From the NCBI GenBank assembly GCA_946902875.1, contig OX336344.1:15149791-15213790 (forward strand): DNA of 64,000 nucleotides. The letters run 5' to 3'. The DNA comes from Nematopogon swammerdamellus. Lineage: Eukaryota > Arthropoda > Insecta > Lepidoptera > Adelidae. Below are positions 34,590 through 64,000 of this stretch, in pieces. Numbering within the stretch: position 1 is the stretch's first letter; each line of letters opens with the position of its first letter. The position numbers were made by a program, and so were the translations under genes. The notes below the pieces were generated by a model, which did not search any database, was not told the origin of the DNA, and saw only the letters and a list, made by a program, of their open reading frames with translations.

Positions 34590-35915
34590 AATCTACTCTC
34601 TCTGCGCACGCGCCCACAGTTTTAGCTCGATTTTCGTTCGGTATGTATTAGTAGTGTTGGTAACATTGAGATGTTCTAACTCGATTTGAGATGACAAAGT
34701 TTAAAGGTTATAGAAGGTTAAGTTTTTCGAACATGTACGTTTAAGCGAACATATAATTTTAATAGATCGAAAAATAATAAAAGTGTTGGGGATATGGTAA
34801 CATGTTGGTTTTTTGCTGTTATCTTTCAATAACATCAAAAAATACAAAATTATTACATCAAAAAGTGAACACACATTCTAAGTTTACCATACCATAATCT
34901 CACTCAATACTATTATTAATATCCTTTCAAATTATAAATATTATTAATTTAATTTCACTTTCATATCATTAAAATGTTTTTCAATAATAAAGTATGCAGT
35001 CTAATGTTTGAGTAGTACTGTTAATTATTCCAACTGTACATTTTTCGTGTAAAACACGCATTCGTATTAGTAAGGGGGGAAACAAGAGTGGTCTGTGGGG
35101 ACGGGGCTAAAGCGAAGGGGGGAAACGTTATGTCATTGGGGGAAACACTACTAGGTCTGTCTCGCGGAAGTGCTACCTATTGCCATACTCCGTACCGTCA
35201 GTTATGTATGTAATTTGTAACACTTTAGTGCTACTAATTTGTAAAATATTTTGTATGAGACCGAAGTTTTAATAAATTATTTTTCCGTATTATATTCCTT
35301 GCTGCTGCACTCTCACATATTTTTAAGACACTACTGGAATCATTAAAATTTATTTTATACAGAAAGTGTTAGTCGTGTAAACCGCTTGCGTTCGACAACG
35401 TACGCCTCGACTGGGTCTTGCAAAAGGACTAAACTCTTACATTGCTGGTTCCTCGACCGTTTGCGTAACTATTTCATCAGATACATAAATGCACCTGCCG
35501 GCTTAGCAATTAGGTCTAATATCGCACAACAACAGCAATAGTTTCCGCAAAGTTTCTGCAAACCAGTATCTGAAGGTCGCACAGTATGATTAACTAACCT
35601 AGTCACTAGACATTTTAAATTATCTTTTAAAATTTGCGATTCGACAAGAATAAAATTATTGTTTTAAGAATTCTTGTTTGCATAATTAAATTTCAAATAA
35701 TTTGACAGTAACTAATTATTAATCTCTATTTTGTACGATGAACCTCCAATGGATCCTTTTAAATATTCCTTACAAGGTCTCAACATTTGTACAATCAGTT
35801 TCAACGGACAAAATTCGAGAGCGCAAAACAGCCAGTTTTTGGGGTATTTACTTTAAAATTTAAAAAAGGGGAAATATGTAGAAACATTATTTTTTGTAAT
35901 CCGGTATGCGTGGTT
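34590..35915. other. Non-coding stretch
   Basis: AT-rich apart from 35,070-35,150, where GGGGGAAAC occurs three times. No gene is supported. Confidence 0.4.
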
Positions 35916-35919
35916 GAGT

Positions 35920-36140
35920 TGAGTCAGCTCCGTCCGACCAGCCCATACCACCGCCGAGAAGATGGCATACCGGAGACTTTCCATTGTACTGCTGGCTATA
36001 TTGGACCAGAGGCCAACACAGCCGAGGCTGCTATGCGGCCATCTTATGCCCTGTCTGTACGGTGGTACCAAACCAACCCAGTCGGCTACGATTTGAGCCT
36101 ACCACTATGCAAGGGAATGTTATGGTGTCTTCGCACCACC
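35920..36140 (+). repeat. Dispersed repeat sharing a SINE tail, copy 1
   Basis: GATGGCATACCGGAGACTTTCC, split as GATGGCATACCGGAG and ACTTTCC, then GCTGCTATGCGGCCATCTTATG and a CGGTGGTACC-type tail, match 62,255-62,510 in the same order. The TGCGGTGGTACC-type end is similar to that of SINE family 1, so the two may share a partner LINE. Confidence 0.55.
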
Positions 36141-36300
36141 GCTTCGCACCGCTCTTAAAATTATTAATTCTTCAAAGTTATATTTATTAGGTTCCGTTAG
36201 CCAGCCAAGCGGCAGAGACCGTTATAAAATATATTAGCTATATTTTGAAGATTTAAAATATAGGAAAACGAAACAATAAACGCGTGATGACGTTTAATAT

Positions 36301-36530
36301 GTTTTTTTTTATGGAAACTGACACGGTTGGCTACATCACCTACAACATCCGTGATGTCAGCCCATAACACCGGGTGATCTTCGTGCCACGTCAGTGCTTC
36401 CCTTCTGTCGTGTCGGCTATACTGAACTGGACGGAAAACACAAACTATTTACATAGCCGTTTCGACCGACCTTTCATTCAGTGCGGTGGTACCAACCCGG
36501 GCGGGTTAAACCCTACCACCTAGTAATATG
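36301..36530 (-). mobile_element. Chimeric SINE family 1, 3' half
   Basis: Plus-strand ACACGGTTGGCTACATCACC through CAACCCGGGCGGGTTAAACC. It ends about 175 bp before the first visible collagen exon. Confidence 0.75.
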
Positions 36531-36704
36531 TCATTTCAAATGTGAGCGCCTTACTTAGAACCAGTCCGGTGTTTATATTTTGTGCATACCTACTCGTAAT
36601 TAGCAGTTATCGCACCGCAGTGAAATTTACACCTGAACGGTTATCCGTTGCGTATAACCGGTTATTTCAAATGTTTGACGTAGTTTCTTTTATTGTTGTT
36701 GCAG

Positions 36705-63967
<27,263 letters not shown>

Positions 63968-64000
63968 GTGAGTTGAAATGTTTTCGATAAAAAATTATAT

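Overview
The window is nuclear DNA from an insect, almost certainly a moth or butterfly (Lepidoptera). Support comes from AT-rich non-coding DNA, small GC-rich exons with GT-AG introns, and many repeat types common in Lepidoptera: a chimeric tRNA/5S-like SINE, Helitron-like elements starting at a TCCATACTAATATTATAAA-type end, LINE 3' ends reading EAYVQQW followed by (GAT)n, and several families of short foldback elements. No prokaryotic genes, CRISPR, rRNA genes or intact tRNA genes were seen.

Layout. 1-24 kb has no gene that I can support. It is a mosaic of foldback/MITE elements, SINE and LINE remnants, a 130-bp satellite (16.7-17.9 kb) and a near-perfect 491-bp hairpin (18.3-18.8 kb). 24.5-29.3 kb holds a complete four-exon minus-strand gene for a 282-residue AIG1/ADTRP-family multi-pass membrane protein, with both family catalytic residues (Thr70, His153) in place. 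30-36.5 kb is again intergenic or intronic, with repeats. From 36,705 to the right edge runs a plus-strand non-fibrillar collagen alpha-chain gene. I resolve 19 internal exons (Gly-X-Y, mostly phase 0-0, 27-180 nt) with introns up to 10.4 kb; neither end of the gene is visible. Its small exons, long introns and non-collagenous blocks suggest a membrane-type or multiplexin-type collagen rather than fibrillar collagen, but the subtype is not proven.

Most notable observations. (1) Two collagen exons (47,318-47,415 and 48,784-48,872) each enter in phase 1 and leave in phase 0, so exactly one can be used per transcript: predicted mutually exclusive splicing. (2) Three consecutive exons of this collagen encode a block almost without Gly-X-Y. 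(3) An apparently complete Helitron (40,932-42,600) carries a roughly 68-bp tandem repeat; the same repeat forms a 2.7-kb array at 58.5-61.2 kb with a 950-bp higher-order duplication and a strand switch. (4) A SINE is split by a second, 5'-inverted SINE flanked by a 13-bp target duplication. (5) Several very long hairpins could feed small-RNA pathways. (6) A TATA box followed by a short ORF with a signal peptide lies inside a collagen intron.

The two genes show no functional link. Everything is read by eye; repeat family assignments need a library search.
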